Shown here: positions 7,679 to 15,321 of the stretch, in pieces | How the letters are laid out: each line of letters opens with the position of its first letter | How positions within the stretch are numbered: position 1 is the stretch's first letter | NCBI RefSeq assembly: GCF_009928425.1 | Contig: NZ_JAABNS010000001.1 | Location: 2,418,001-2,482,000 of the forward strand | DNA from: Pseudarthrobacter sp. ATCC 49987 | GTDB lineage: Bacteria; Actinomycetota; Actinomycetes; Actinomycetales; Micrococcaceae | Length of the DNA stretch: 64,000 bases | Reading direction: 5' to 3' | Made by a program: the position numbers and the translations under genes | Notes under the pieces: generated by a model | What the model was told of the DNA's origin: nothing | Database searches by the model: none | Seen by the model: only the letters and a program-made list of their open reading frames with translations

Positions 7679-8875
7679 TCAGACGACGAGGTCGTCGTAG
7701 CTCGCGCCGCGGTACAGGTCCTCGAAGGCCTGCAGGGTGCGTTCGAGGCTGTGGTTCTCCACCATCCCCCGGCTCGCCTTGCCCATCGCCGCCAGTTCAT
7801 CAGCGGGCAGCGACAGCACACGGACCATCTTCGCGGCGAGGTCGTCGCTGTCATTGGGCGTGAACAGGTAGCCGTTTTCGCCGTCGCGCACCAGATGAGG
7901 CAACGCCATGGCGTCCGCCAGCAGCACAGGAGTGGAAGCGGACATCGCTTCCAGCGTCACGAGCGACTGCAGCTCGGCAGTGCCGGGCATGCAGAACAGG
8001 TCCGCCGCCAGGTAGGCCTTGCGGAGATCGGCGTCGCTGGCCAGGCCGAGGAACGCGACCCGGTCCTGCAGGCCCAGCCGGGCAACCTGGGCCTCGAGCG
8101 CCGGGCGCACTTCGCCGCCGCCGACGATCTCGAGGTGGACGTCCAGCTCCTTGGGCGTCTTGGCGACAGCGTCGATGAGGACGTCGATGTGCTTTTCCTC
8201 GGCGAGCCGGCCCACAAACAGTACCGTGGGACTCGAGTGGCGCACCAGCTCTTCGCCGGGCTGGAGTTCGTAATCGGCGGAGTCGATGCCGTTCGAGAGC
8301 GGCAGCACCTTCCGGAGGAAGGCGTGCTGGTGCATCGCCTTGGCTGCCAGCGGGGTCGGGGTGGTGACGACGTCGGCCTGGCCCATGACCTTGCCCATGT
8401 CCTTCCAGGAGATGCGTCCCACGATGTCCTTGAACCACTGCGGGAACGGCAGGAACGGGTTCAGGTTCTCGGGCATGAAGTGGTTGGTCGCCACAATCCG
8501 GATGCCGCGCTTGACGGCTTCGTAGAGCACATGCTCGCCGATCATGTAGTGGCTCTGGATGTGCACGACGTCGGGCTGGATCCGGTCGAACAGCAGGCTG
8601 ATTTCCTTCTTGATTTCCCAGGGGAAAGTAATCCGGAAGTATTCGTGGGTGGGGACTGAGTGCGAGCGGATCCGGTGAACGGTGCCTTCGTCGCTGAATT
8701 CGGTATAGCTCTTGCCCTTGTCCGGGCGGCAGGCGAGGACGTGAACGTCGTGACCGCGCGCCTTCATGCCCTTCGCCAGGCGGTAGCCGAACATGGCAGC
8801 GCCGTTGACGTGGGGCGGGTAGGTGTCCGCGGCAATCAGGATGGTCAGCGGTTGCTGGTTGTCAGGCATGGTCAC
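7679..8875 (-). CDS. Glycosyltransferase family 4 (GT-B fold), lipid or cell-envelope type
   Basis: 398 aa. The N-terminal Rossmann domain carries IAADTYPPHVNGAAMFGYRL and the acceptor loop (TNHFMPENLNPFLPFPQWF). The C-terminal domain has VLFVGRLAEEKHIDVLIDAV, and the GT4 E-x7-E motif is in GTAELQSLVTLEAM. The resemblance is to actinobacterial PimB-/MgtA-like mannosyl- or glucosyltransferases that act on lipid acceptors. The GTG at 8875 is preceded by AGGAG eight bases upstream. It is the last gene of a leftward set with a DMT transporter and a CDP-alcohol phosphatidyltransferase, which supports a glycolipid role. Donor and acceptor are not known. Confidence 0.85.
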   Translation of the reverse strand: MTMPDNQQPLTILIAADTYPPHVNGAAMFGYRLAKGMKARGHDVHVLACRPDKGKSYTEFSDEGTVHRIRSHSVPTHEYFRITFPWEIKKEISLLFDRIQPDVVHIQSHYMIGEHVLYEAVKRGIRIVATNHFMPENLNPFLPFPQWFKDIVGRISWKDMGKVMGQADVVTTPTPLAAKAMHQHAFLRKVLPLSNGIDSADYELQPGEELVRHSSPTVLFVGRLAEEKHIDVLIDAVAKTPKELDVHLEIVGGGEVRPALEAQVARLGLQDRVAFLGLASDADLRKAYLAADLFCMPGTAELQSLVTLEAMSASTPVLLADAMALPHLVRDGENGYLFTPNDSDDLAAKMVRVLSLPADELAAMGKASRGMVENHSLERTLQAFEDLYRGASYDDLVV

Positions 8876-8978
8876 GTGGAGAGCTCCTGGTGGTCACGGT
8901 GCGGGCAGCTGGTCTGGGGCGGCCGGCTGGCCGTCGGCACAGGCGCGCCGGGCCGGCTGCTGAAGTCTGGTTGATGTC

Positions 8979-9884
8979 CTACGACACGCGCCCCGCAGCC
9001 TTCCGCGCGTCCTTCTTGCGCTTGGTGACTTCGGGGTGGTGCCTGGACAGGGCGATCACTCCCACGATAGCAAGCGAACCGGCGGCCCCCATCGCAATCG
9101 CCGTCACGGCGTGGACATCGGGGCGCAGCTCGCCGAGGATCGTGATGCCGATCGCGATGCCGACGATCGGGTCGATCACGGTCAGCCCGGCAATCACCAG
9201 GTCCGGCGGGCCACCGGAGTACGCGTTCTGGACGAACCACGAGCCCAGGCCGCCGGCGGCCGCGATGGCGACCACCGAGTACCACGGCACGTTTAGGACG
9301 CCCAGCCCGTTCGGATCGAGCAGGTGCTTGCCGATGATGCGGGTCAGGACGGCCACGAAGCCGAACAGGATACCCGCGCCAAGGATATAGATGAAGGCGC
9401 TCATCCGGTGCCGGAACATCAGGGCGAGCGTCCCGAACAGTCCAACAGCCAGGGCCAGCAACAGCACGATGGTCAGCTCGTCGGAGGAGCTCACCTGGTG
9501 GTTTTCCTGGGTCACATTGACCGCCAGCACCACGAAGAGCGCCGAGCCCGTAACGCAGGCGGAGATGGCCACGACCGTGGCACGGTTGATGGTCAGCCCT
9601 TGGTCCTTGGCGTTGACGATCGTGGTGATGACCAGGGCAATCGCCCCGATCGGCTGCACCACAGTCAGGGGCGCCATGACCAGGGCGACGGCGTTCATCG
9701 CCATGCCCACAGTCAGCAGCAGCAGGCCAAACACCCAGCGCGGGTTGCGGAGCAGGCGCAGCATGCCATGGCTGCTAAGCGCCAATCCCCCGGTGTCCGC
9801 CTTGACGGCACTCCCCTGGCGCTGGGCGCCAATCGCGAGGCAAAATGCGCCCAGCACTGCCAGCAGGACGGCAACCCACACCAT
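8979..9884 (-). CDS. DMT-family membrane transporter
   Basis: 301 aa with about nine membrane segments, starting MVWVAVLLAVLGAFCLAIGA. It has internal similarity between the two halves, as in EamA-type permeases (LTVVQPIGAIALVITTIVNA in the first half and VIAGLTVIDPIVGIAIGITI in the second), and a basic C-terminal tail. The start codon is fixed by the 1-nt overlap (TGATG) with the phosphatidyltransferase stop. The substrate is unknown; the neighbours suggest a lipid precursor or sugar donor for the envelope. Confidence 0.8.
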   Translation of the reverse strand: MVWVAVLLAVLGAFCLAIGAQRQGSAVKADTGGLALSSHGMLRLLRNPRWVFGLLLLTVGMAMNAVALVMAPLTVVQPIGAIALVITTIVNAKDQGLTINRATVVAISACVTGSALFVVLAVNVTQENHQVSSSDELTIVLLLALAVGLFGTLALMFRHRMSAFIYILGAGILFGFVAVLTRIIGKHLLDPNGLGVLNVPWYSVVAIAAAGGLGSWFVQNAYSGGPPDLVIAGLTVIDPIVGIAIGITILGELRPDVHAVTAIAMGAAGSLAIVGVIALSRHHPEVTKRKKDARKAAGRVS

Positions 9885-10519
9885 CAGCGGGTGCCGCCGT
9901 CGGCGTCGAGCTGGTGGCCCTTGAGCTTCCTGCCCTTGCGGATGATGGCCCAGAAGTAGTTGTAGCCGGCGATCCAGTGCCCCACGAGCCCCAGCCCGAG
10001 GAAGATCCAGGCGGCGATGAAGTACACCTCGGCGCCAGGGACCGGGAGTTTCGAGAGCACGAGCAGCGGCGTGCCGACCAGCAGGAGTGCAGTCCGGATC
10101 TTGCCGATCCTGCTGACCGGGAGGTCGGGGTGTCCGTGGAAGAAGTAAAGCGACAAGGCGAGCAGAATGGCGTCCGGGACGAGCAGCGCCGCGAGGTACC
10201 ACCATTCCACGACGCCGGCGATCACGAGCGTCACGGCGACCGCAATCAGCGACAGCCGGTCCGCGATCGGATCCATGACCCGCCCGAGGTTGGACATCTG
10301 GTCATACCTGCGGGCTACGTAGCCGTCCACCCAGTCGGTGCTGCCCATAACTGCCAGGACGAGGGCGGCGTAGCCGTATTCCTGCGCCCCGAGGACGAGC
10401 CAGATGAAGAGAGGGACGCCGAGGAACCGCACCACGGTCACTACGTTGGGGATGGTGAAGACCCGGTCGTGGTGGATCTGGGGCTGACCAGGCCGGGCAC
10501 CAGCGCCGATGAACCTCAT
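9884..10519 (-). CDS. CDP-alcohol phosphatidyltransferase (PgsA-like)
   Basis: Transfers a phosphatidyl group from CDP-diacylglycerol to an alcohol in the membrane. The 211-aa protein has the family motif D-G-x2-A-R-x8-G-x3-D-x3-D at about residues 65-87 (DGYVARRYDQMSNLGRVMDP then IAD) and four to six membrane segments. Glycerol-3-phosphate is the commonest acceptor for this subgroup (phosphatidylglycerophosphate synthase), but inositol phosphate or another alcohol is possible. It overlaps the following DMT gene by one base. Its CDP-DAG substrate comes from CdsA, also in this window. Confidence 0.85.
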   Translation of the reverse strand: MRFIGAGARPGQPQIHHDRVFTIPNVVTVVRFLGVPLFIWLVLGAQEYGYAALVLAVMGSTDWVDGYVARRYDQMSNLGRVMDPIADRLSLIAVAVTLVIAGVVEWWYLAALLVPDAILLALSLYFFHGHPDLPVSRIGKIRTALLLVGTPLLVLSKLPVPGAEVYFIAAWIFLGLGLVGHWIAGYNYFWAIIRKGRKLKGHQLDADGGTR

Positions 10520-10571
10520 CGGGTCCCCCTTTCCATGGCCGGCAACGAGCGGGCGTTGTTCAGCGGGCTGC

Positions 10572-11459
10572 CTAGCCCTTGAGCAGTTTGCGCAGCATGA
10601 ACACGAGCGCGGCGGCCGAAGCGGTCAGTGCGACGAGCGGTTTCCACCGCTGGCCCAGCTGGCCGGCCACGCCTGCGCCGTCGGCAGCGGCGCCGCCCGA
10701 CGTCGTCGGACGTTTCGTGGTGCGCCCGGAGCGGAACCCGGCGACCTTGCCGCTGAGCTGTTCCTTGCCGCCCTGCAGCTTCACCTGGGCGGCGGCCAGC
10801 AGGACCTGCGCCTGGGTCTTGACGTCCAGTTCCTCGTTGAGTTCATCGCGGACCCCGGCGAGGTGGGCGCGGCGCTGGTCGAGCCGGCGTCGCAGTTCCG
10901 CTTCGGTGGGCGGCGGACCGAGATCCGGCTCGGCGGCCTTCTTGGCTTCCTTCTCGGCCTTGGCCTTGGCGGCCGCCTCTGCCTTGGCGGCCTTGGCCGC
11001 CTTGTACTGCTCGGACTCCGGATCCAGCACGGCAGGATCGAAAGCAGAGCCCTCCTTGGCGATGCCAAGGTCGTGCTTGAGGCCGCGGATGGTATCCGCC
11101 GGAACCAGGGGCATGGCCTGCTTGAACTTGCTGACACCCACGAGGCCTGCGATCACGGCGATCAGCAGGAAGACACCGCAGACCAGCAGGGCCGCGAGCC
11201 AGGCGGGCATGATCGTGGCGAGGCCCATGATGGCGGCGACGATAAGGCCGACCACGAGGAAGGCGACGAAGACCAGTGCAACCGCGAGTACAGCGGCAGC
11301 AACGCCGACCTCGATGCCCTTGCGCTTGATCTCGACCTTGGCCAGGGCAATCTGGTCATTGAGCTGCCGCGGAGCCAATTTGAAGATCAGCTTCAGGGTC
11401 CTGGGCAGCGCTGAAATGCGCAGCGCCCCGTTTGTCCCGCCGCTGTGACGTCCGCTCAT
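10572..11459 (-). CDS. Membrane protein with Holin-X-like and DUF3618-like regions
   Basis: 295 aa. Residues 20-55 are amphipathic and charged (LAPRQLNDQIALAKVEIKRK). Two strong membrane segments follow (about 52-75 and 82-108), which is the actinobacterial Holin-X pattern. Next is a long Ala/Lys/Glu coiled coil (about 145-190). A DUF3618-like segment (PTEAELRRRLDQRRAHLAGV, about 190-215) comes next, and the C-terminal membrane anchor carries the LRKLLKG end. Despite the family name there is no phage context. The protein probably shapes or tethers the membrane. It precedes the phosphatidyltransferase by 52 nt, so all four genes may be one operon. Confidence 0.75.
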   Translation of the reverse strand: MSGRHSGGTNGALRISALPRTLKLIFKLAPRQLNDQIALAKVEIKRKGIEVGVAAAVLAVALVFVAFLVVGLIVAAIMGLATIMPAWLAALLVCGVFLLIAVIAGLVGVSKFKQAMPLVPADTIRGLKHDLGIAKEGSAFDPAVLDPESEQYKAAKAAKAEAAAKAKAEKEAKKAAEPDLGPPPTEAELRRRLDQRRAHLAGVRDELNEELDVKTQAQVLLAAAQVKLQGGKEQLSGKVAGFRSGRTTKRPTTSGGAAADGAGVAGQLGQRWKPLVALTASAAALVFMLRKLLKG

Positions 11460-11641
11460 CGGTCCCGCCTAACTGGTTACACCTGTGATTCCGCTTCCGC
11501 GGGCTTGCCGGTCTGCGCAGCTCATGCAGACCCCGGTGTCAAAACTACCATTCAGGCTCCCGGCAGCGGCGCGGGCGCGGGCTGTGGCGCGCCACCACCC
11601 ACCGGCCTGACCGGCTGGCGTGAGCCCTAGGATTGACCTCT

Positions 11642-12865
11642 GTGACTACACACACCAATCCCGGCGATTCCCTGAGCCGCCGCCGCAAGCTCCTCTACAT
11701 ACTGATGCTCGGTGCGCTGACCGCCCTGGGACCCTTCACCGTGGACCTGTATCTTCCGGCGTTCCCGGCGCTGGAGGAGAGCCTGGGCGTCTCCGAGGCG
11801 GCCGTGCAGCTGACGCTGACCGGCACGACGATCGGCTTTGCGCTGGGCCAGTTGGTGGTCGGGCCGCTCAGCGACAAGTTCGGCCGGCGGATGCCGTTGA
11901 TCCTGGCGACGGCGGTGCACATCATCGCTTCCCTGGGCGCCGCCCTGTCGACCGACATCTCGACGCTGGGCTTCTTCCGTGTGCTGATGGGCATCGGCGC
12001 AGCGGGGGGCGGCGTCGTGGCCATGGCGATGGTGCGGGACTTGTTCAGCGGCTTCGCCATGGTGCGGATGTTTTCCCGGATGGCCCTGGTCAACGGCCTG
12101 GCCCCGATCCTTGCCCCGGTGATCGGCTCGCAGCTGCTGCTGTTCATGCCGTGGCCGGGAATCTTCTTCTTCCTGGCCGGCTACGGCATGTGCGTCCTCA
12201 CAGCCGCGGTGTTCGTGGTCCGCGAGACGCTGCCCCGGGAACTGCGCGGAAAGACCGGCATGACCGCGCGTCAGCGCTACGGTGTCCTGTTCGCGGACCG
12301 GATCTTCGTGGGGCTGCTGCTGGTGGGCGGCATGAACTTCGCCGGGCTGTTCACGTACCTTTCCGCATCGCCGTTCCTGTTCCAGGATGTGTATGGCTTC
12401 AGCCCGCAGCAATACGGCTTGCTCTTCGGCGTGAATTCGCTGGGCATCGTCGCGGGCGTGCAGACCAGCTCGAGGCTCATCCGGCGGGTCCCGCCGCAGT
12501 GGATCCTGGCCTGCTCCACGGCGTGGATGTTCCTGATGGCCGTGCTGATCGTGATTTTCGACCAGCTGGGCTTCGGGCTGTGGGGCGTGATGGTTCCGCT
12601 GTGGTTCTACATCCTTGGCGCCGGGTTCACGTTCCCCTGCGTGCAGGTGCTGGCACTGACCAAGCACGGGGCGCAGGCCGGAACGGCTGCCTCCTTGCTT
12701 GGTGCTGCCACCTTCCTGATGGCGGGGCTTATTTCGCCGGTGGTGGGCTGGCTCGGCGTCACGTCCGCCACGCCGATGGGTGCAGTCCAGGCCGCATGCA
12801 TCTTCCTGGCGGCTACTGCCCTGTGGCTCGTGGTCAGGCCCCGGACGGTCCCGGCGATCCAGTAG
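11642..12865 (+). CDS. Multidrug efflux MFS transporter, Bcr/CflA subfamily
   Basis: Proton-driven exporter with 12 membrane segments, 407 aa. The first loop carries the DHA1/Bcr signature (LGPFTVDLYLPAFPALEESL, then LVVGPLSDKFGRR at about 74-86). The pattern of Bcr/CflA drug exporters continues through AAGGGVVAMAMVRDLF. The GTG at 11642 is preferred because AGGA stands nine bases upstream; an in-frame TTG at 11633 is the alternative. It is divergent from the Holin-X gene. The natural substrate cannot be read from sequence. Confidence 0.88.
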   Translation: MTTHTNPGDSLSRRRKLLYILMLGALTALGPFTVDLYLPAFPALEESLGVSEAAVQLTLTGTTIGFALGQLVVGPLSDKFGRRMPLILATAVHIIASLGAALSTDISTLGFFRVLMGIGAAGGGVVAMAMVRDLFSGFAMVRMFSRMALVNGLAPILAPVIGSQLLLFMPWPGIFFFLAGYGMCVLTAAVFVVRETLPRELRGKTGMTARQRYGVLFADRIFVGLLLVGGMNFAGLFTYLSASPFLFQDVYGFSPQQYGLLFGVNSLGIVAGVQTSSRLIRRVPPQWILACSTAWMFLMAVLIVIFDQLGFGLWGVMVPLWFYILGAGFTFPCVQVLALTKHGAQAGTAASLLGAATFLMAGLISPVVGWLGVTSATPMGAVQAACIFLAATALWLVVRPRTVPAIQ

Positions 12866-12890
12866 CCCGCCTCCCGGCACCACGTCCGCG

Positions 12891-12976
12891 GGACATGCCC
12901 AGCCTTGGCTCGCAGGAATGGGCATACAGGCACTATGTCCCGTAGCCAACCGCAGCGCGGGGCATGTCCCCCGGCC
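12891..12976 (+). repeat. 86-bp intergenic repeat, copy A
   Basis: Starts GGACATGCCCAG and ends CGGGGCATGTCCCCCGGCC, so the ends are inverted copies of each other. The middle contains GGGCATACAGGCACTATGTCCC-like sequence. It is aligned over its whole length with copy B 115 bp downstream. Only an internal 15-nt part differs: it reads CCTTGGCTCGC here and runs in the opposite orientation in copy B. Confidence 0.8.
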
Positions 12977-13005
12977 GGCCGGGGAAGCGTGCGGCCCACC
13001 CGGGA

Positions 13006-13091
13006 GGACATGCCCAGTGGCCGCAGCCAAGGAAGGGCATATAGGCACCATGTCCCCCCGCCAACCCAAACGCGGGGCATGTCCCCCGGCC
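13006..13091 (+). repeat. 86-bp intergenic repeat, copy B
   Basis: Same framework as copy A: GGACATGCCCAG, then GGGCATATAGGCACCATGTCCC-like sequence, then CGCGGGGCATGTCCCCCGGCC. The internal segment reads GCAGCCAAGG, the reverse complement of the CCTTGGCT stretch in copy A. A 13-bp piece, GGGCATGTCCCCC, recurs at 21447-21459. Confidence 0.8.
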
Positions 13092-13148
13092 CGCGCAGAT
13101 GGCTGCAGGCCCTGTTGCGGCACCACACCGGGCGATAAAGTTGTTGTT

Positions 13149-13556
13149 GTGCCCCACTGGCAGGATCATCCGCCCCTACCAGCCACGTGGCAGCGGTGCG
13201 ACACCGGAATCCTGCCCCTGTGGTGGGATCGCCTGTGCAGCCAGACCAGCCAGCAGTCGGCGGCCTTGTTCGCGGCCGGCCTGTTCACCGAGGACCGCCG
13301 GCGCCCGATCGCCCAGTGGTACAACCCGGCCTACGATTCGGCGCTCCTGGTCGCCCCCGAGGCCTCCCCTGAGTGGCCCGTGCAACGCTTCGGCATCTTC
13401 TACGCCCCGCCCGGCGGCGGTTTCACCCAGGTCCACTCCAGTCCGCACGAATGGCACCCGCGCGAACCCCGCAAGTCCCCCACCGAGCTCGAAGCATTCC
13501 AGGCAGCCGTGGCAGAGGCCGAGCGGTTCCTGCAGGTGGAGATGGACTTCGTCTGA
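13149..13556 (+). CDS. Hypothetical protein, 135 aa
   Basis: No family recognised. The protein is soluble, Pro- and Trp-rich (PHWQDHPPLPATWQRCDTGI near the start, then LPLWWDRLCSQTSQQSAALF). The C-terminal half contains FGIFYAPPGGGFTQVHSSPH and ends in an acidic helix (ELEAFQAAVAEAERFLQVEM). The GTG at 13149 is the first start outside the repeat; upstream ATGs lie within copy B and would add low-complexity sequence. It is flanked by the 86-bp repeats and an insertion sequence, so it may be a recent or strain-specific gene. Codon usage looks like the host. Confidence 0.55.
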   Translation: MPHWQDHPPLPATWQRCDTGILPLWWDRLCSQTSQQSAALFAAGLFTEDRRRPIAQWYNPAYDSALLVAPEASPEWPVQRFGIFYAPPGGGFTQVHSSPHEWHPREPRKSPTELEAFQAAVAEAERFLQVEMDFV

Positions 13557-13569
13557 GCACGGGATAAGC

Positions 13570-13595
13570 GGGTTAGCGGCCAAAATGTGTGTATG
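13570..13595 (+). repeat. Left terminal inverted repeat of the IS1249-like element
   Basis: 26 bp, identical to the reverse complement of 14829-14854. The preceding 8 bases (GGATAAGC) are the target duplication. It lies 13 bp after the stop codon of the 135-aa gene, which was not interrupted. Confidence 0.93.
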
Positions 13596-13662
13596 AGATT
13601 GGCTTGGTTGCCAGTGTTCGCGCGGGTTGTAGGGGTGTCCACATGCTTTGAAAGCATGTGGA

Positions 13663-14817
13663 GTGACGGTTCGATCAAATCAGCCCCGGTGTGGTGTATG
13701 TGCTCAGAAGCTTGTGAAGAACGGTTCGACCAGTGCCGGGCGGACGAGATGGCGGTGTAGGTCGTGTGGTGCTTCGAGTACTCAATCCCGGGTTGATGTC
13801 ACGAAGAGGGCAGAGTTCACGGCCTTCATTTCCTGGATCACGGGGAAGCAGCGGCAAGGCGCCCACGCCGGCTCGGAGAGGACCTTCAGGCGCCGGAGTG
13901 CCTGGTGCTGGAATGTCGCCCCGGCGGCCGCGCGGACCGGGGAAATACACCCGGTGATCATGCTCGATGGCACCTACTTCAACGGCTGGTGCGTCCTGGT
14001 CGCTTACACCGGCGAGCACGTCATCGCGTGGCAGTGGTGTGACCGGGAAAAGCACGCCTCGTGGGCTGCGCTTCTGCGGCAGATCCCGGCCCCGGCGGTG
14101 GCCGTCGTGGACGGCCACAAGGGCCTGGAGAGCGCCTTGAGGGAACACTGGCCGGAAACGAACGTTCAACGGTGCCTGTTCCATATCCGGCAGAACATCC
14201 GCACGCATCTGACGATGCGTCCGAAGCTCGATGCCGGTAAGGAACTACTAGCCCTGGCCAAGGCACTCACCCACGTCACGGACCTTGACCAGGCCGCCGC
14301 CTGGTCCGGTGCGTTCGCTTCCTGGGAGGCCCGCTGGGAGAGCTTCCTCAAGCACCGGACCTACGCGAAGAAAACCGGCGCCAGGCCCTCACACATCGGA
14401 CCGGCACAGACCTGGTGGTACACACATCTGGGCCTGCGCCGGGCACGGGGAAGCCTGGCCGCTGCCATCAAGGCAGGGCACCTCTTCACCTGGCTTACCA
14501 GCGCTACCGAAGGCCAGCAGATCGCCCGGACGACCAGCCCGCTGGAGGGAGGAATCAACGCAGGCCTCAAAGACCTTCTGCGGAACCACCGCGGCCTCAG
14601 CGAAGACCACGCCACACGCGCCGTCGACTGGTACCTCTACCAGCACACTGAATCACCCCAGGACCCTTGGGACCTCGTGAAACCACACCACTGGCAACCC
14701 CAAAAGAAGGAGTCAAAGGAGGTGGAGGAGCCCATCCAACCGGCCCTCTACGACACAGCCTTCAGCTTCGAAGACGGCAACGGAATCCAGCAAGGATGGG
14801 GCGGAAGAAACCGGTGA
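13663..14817 (+). CDS. IS1249-like transposase (DDE, IS256 family)
   Basis: 384 aa from the GTG at 13663 (an upstream in-frame TTG at 13648 is possible). The N-terminal zinc ribbon has CGVC and CRSCG pairs (about residues 10-37). The catalytic triad reads D in MLDGTYFNGW, D in VVDGHKGLESAL and E in TTSPLEGGINAGLKDLLRNH, with the C-x-x-H motif in RCLFHIRQNI after the second D. All catalytic residues are intact and there is no frameshift. It cuts and joins the ends of its own element. Confidence 0.92.
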   Translation: MTVRSNQPRCGVCAQKLVKNGSTSAGRTRWRCRSCGASSTQSRVDVTKRAEFTAFISWITGKQRQGAHAGSERTFRRRSAWCWNVAPAAARTGEIHPVIMLDGTYFNGWCVLVAYTGEHVIAWQWCDREKHASWAALLRQIPAPAVAVVDGHKGLESALREHWPETNVQRCLFHIRQNIRTHLTMRPKLDAGKELLALAKALTHVTDLDQAAAWSGAFASWEARWESFLKHRTYAKKTGARPSHIGPAQTWWYTHLGLRRARGSLAAAIKAGHLFTWLTSATEGQQIARTTSPLEGGINAGLKDLLRNHRGLSEDHATRAVDWYLYQHTESPQDPWDLVKPHHWQPQKKESKEVEEPIQPALYDTAFSFEDGNGIQQGWGGRNR

Positions 14818-14828
14818 CACGCCCAAGC

Positions 14829-14854
14829 CATACACACATTTTGGCCGCTAACCC
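14829..14854 (-). repeat. Right terminal inverted repeat of the IS1249-like element
   Basis: 26 bp, perfect inverse of the left end, followed directly by the second copy of the 8-bp target duplication GGATAAGC (14855-14862). It begins 11 bp after the transposase stop codon. Confidence 0.93.
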
Positions 14855-14878
14855 GGATAAGCCGCCGTAAGAGGGCAC

Positions 14879-14919
14879 AAAAAAGGTCCCGCAGCCAGTT
14901 GTTCACCGGCTGCGGGACC
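14879..14919 (-). terminator. Terminator after the first tRNA-Asn gene
   Basis: On the minus strand a 12-bp perfect stem (GGTCCCGCAGCC with GGCTGCGGGACC), an 11-nt loop and then six T residues. It lies 7 nt past the 3' end of the tRNA, a clear intrinsic terminator. Confidence 0.9.
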
Positions 14920-14925
14920 TGTCCG

Positions 14926-14998
14926 CTCCTCCTGCTGGACTTGAACCAGCAACCCTTCGATTAACAGTCGAATGCTCTGCCAATTGAGCTAAGGAGGA
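14926..14998 (-). tRNA. tRNA-Asn (GTT), copy 1
   Basis: 73 nt. Acceptor stem TCCTCCT with AGGAGGA, anticodon loop CTGTTAA (GTT), T arm GCTGG-TTCAAGT-CCAGC, discriminator G; CCA not encoded. It is identical to the second copy 209 bp away. Each copy is followed by its own terminator, so they are separate transcription units that arose by local duplication. Confidence 0.95.
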
Positions 14999-15092
14999 AT
15001 GAAGCAGGTATGACATTAGCAAAGGTTTTGCCGCTTAGGAAATCGGCCCGCCACCTGCCCCGAAGTATCCCGCCAATACCCCCTCCGGGTAT

Positions 15093-15129
15093 AAAAAAGT
15101 CCCCGCCCCGGTGACCCGGGACGGGGACT
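15093..15129 (-). terminator. Terminator after the second tRNA-Asn gene
   Basis: Minus strand: AGTCCCCG pairs with CGGGGACT, extended by the G/C-rich interior, then six T residues. It starts 5 nt past the tRNA. Different stem sequence but the same layout as after copy 1. Confidence 0.88.
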
Positions 15130-15134
15130 GCGCG

Positions 15135-15207
15135 CTCCTCCTGCTGGACTTGAACCAGCAACCCTTCGATTAACAGTCGAATGCTCTGCCAATTGAGCTA
15201 AGGAGGA
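15135..15207 (-). tRNA. tRNA-Asn (GTT), copy 2
   Basis: 73 nt, the same sequence as copy 1 (acceptor TCCTCCT/AGGAGGA, anticodon GTT). The upstream 9 bases (GCTTCATTC in tRNA orientation) are also shared. A promoter-like TAGGCT lies about 20 nt upstream. It provides a second dose of the only Asn-reading tRNA seen here. Confidence 0.95.
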
Positions 15208-15321
15208 ATGAAGCGGATATAAGCCTAGCAAACACCCGGCCGGGAAGTGAAATTGACCCCGCACGGGACAAGAGAACGGGAAAAAGCCGGGGACAGCAGG
15301 CCCGCGACCAGACAGGGGTGC

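Larger units (their letters stand above)
13570..14854 (+). mobile_element. IS1249-like insertion sequence (IS256 family), complete
   Basis: 1285 bp, bounded by perfect 26-bp terminal inverted repeats (13570-13595 and 14829-14854, beginning GGGTTAGCGGCCAAAATGTG). It is flanked by an exact 8-bp target duplication GGATAAGC (13562-13569 and 14855-14862). It contains a single intact transposase gene. The 8-bp duplication suits the IS256 group, to which IS1249 belongs. Perfect ends and target duplication suggest a recent and possibly still active copy. Confidence 0.93.

Noticed and set aside
10572-11459. Phage holin gene as a sign of a prophage
   Set aside because: The Holin-X family is a chromosomal actinobacterial membrane family; no phage structural, lysis or integrase genes surround it.
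12891-13091. CRISPR-like array
   Set aside because: Only two copies, 86 bp each, with palindromic structure and no regular unique spacers or cas genes.
11627-13126. A 499-codon leftward frame opposite the Bcr/CflA gene
   Set aside because: Its composition (His/Gln/Arg-rich, no hydrophobic segments) is that of an antisense shadow; the plus strand encodes a clear 12-segment transporter.
14879-15207. tRNA-Asn pair as an integration (att) site
   Set aside because: No integrase gene and no duplicated tRNA 3' end with foreign DNA between; the IS ends and target duplication account for the insertion nearby.
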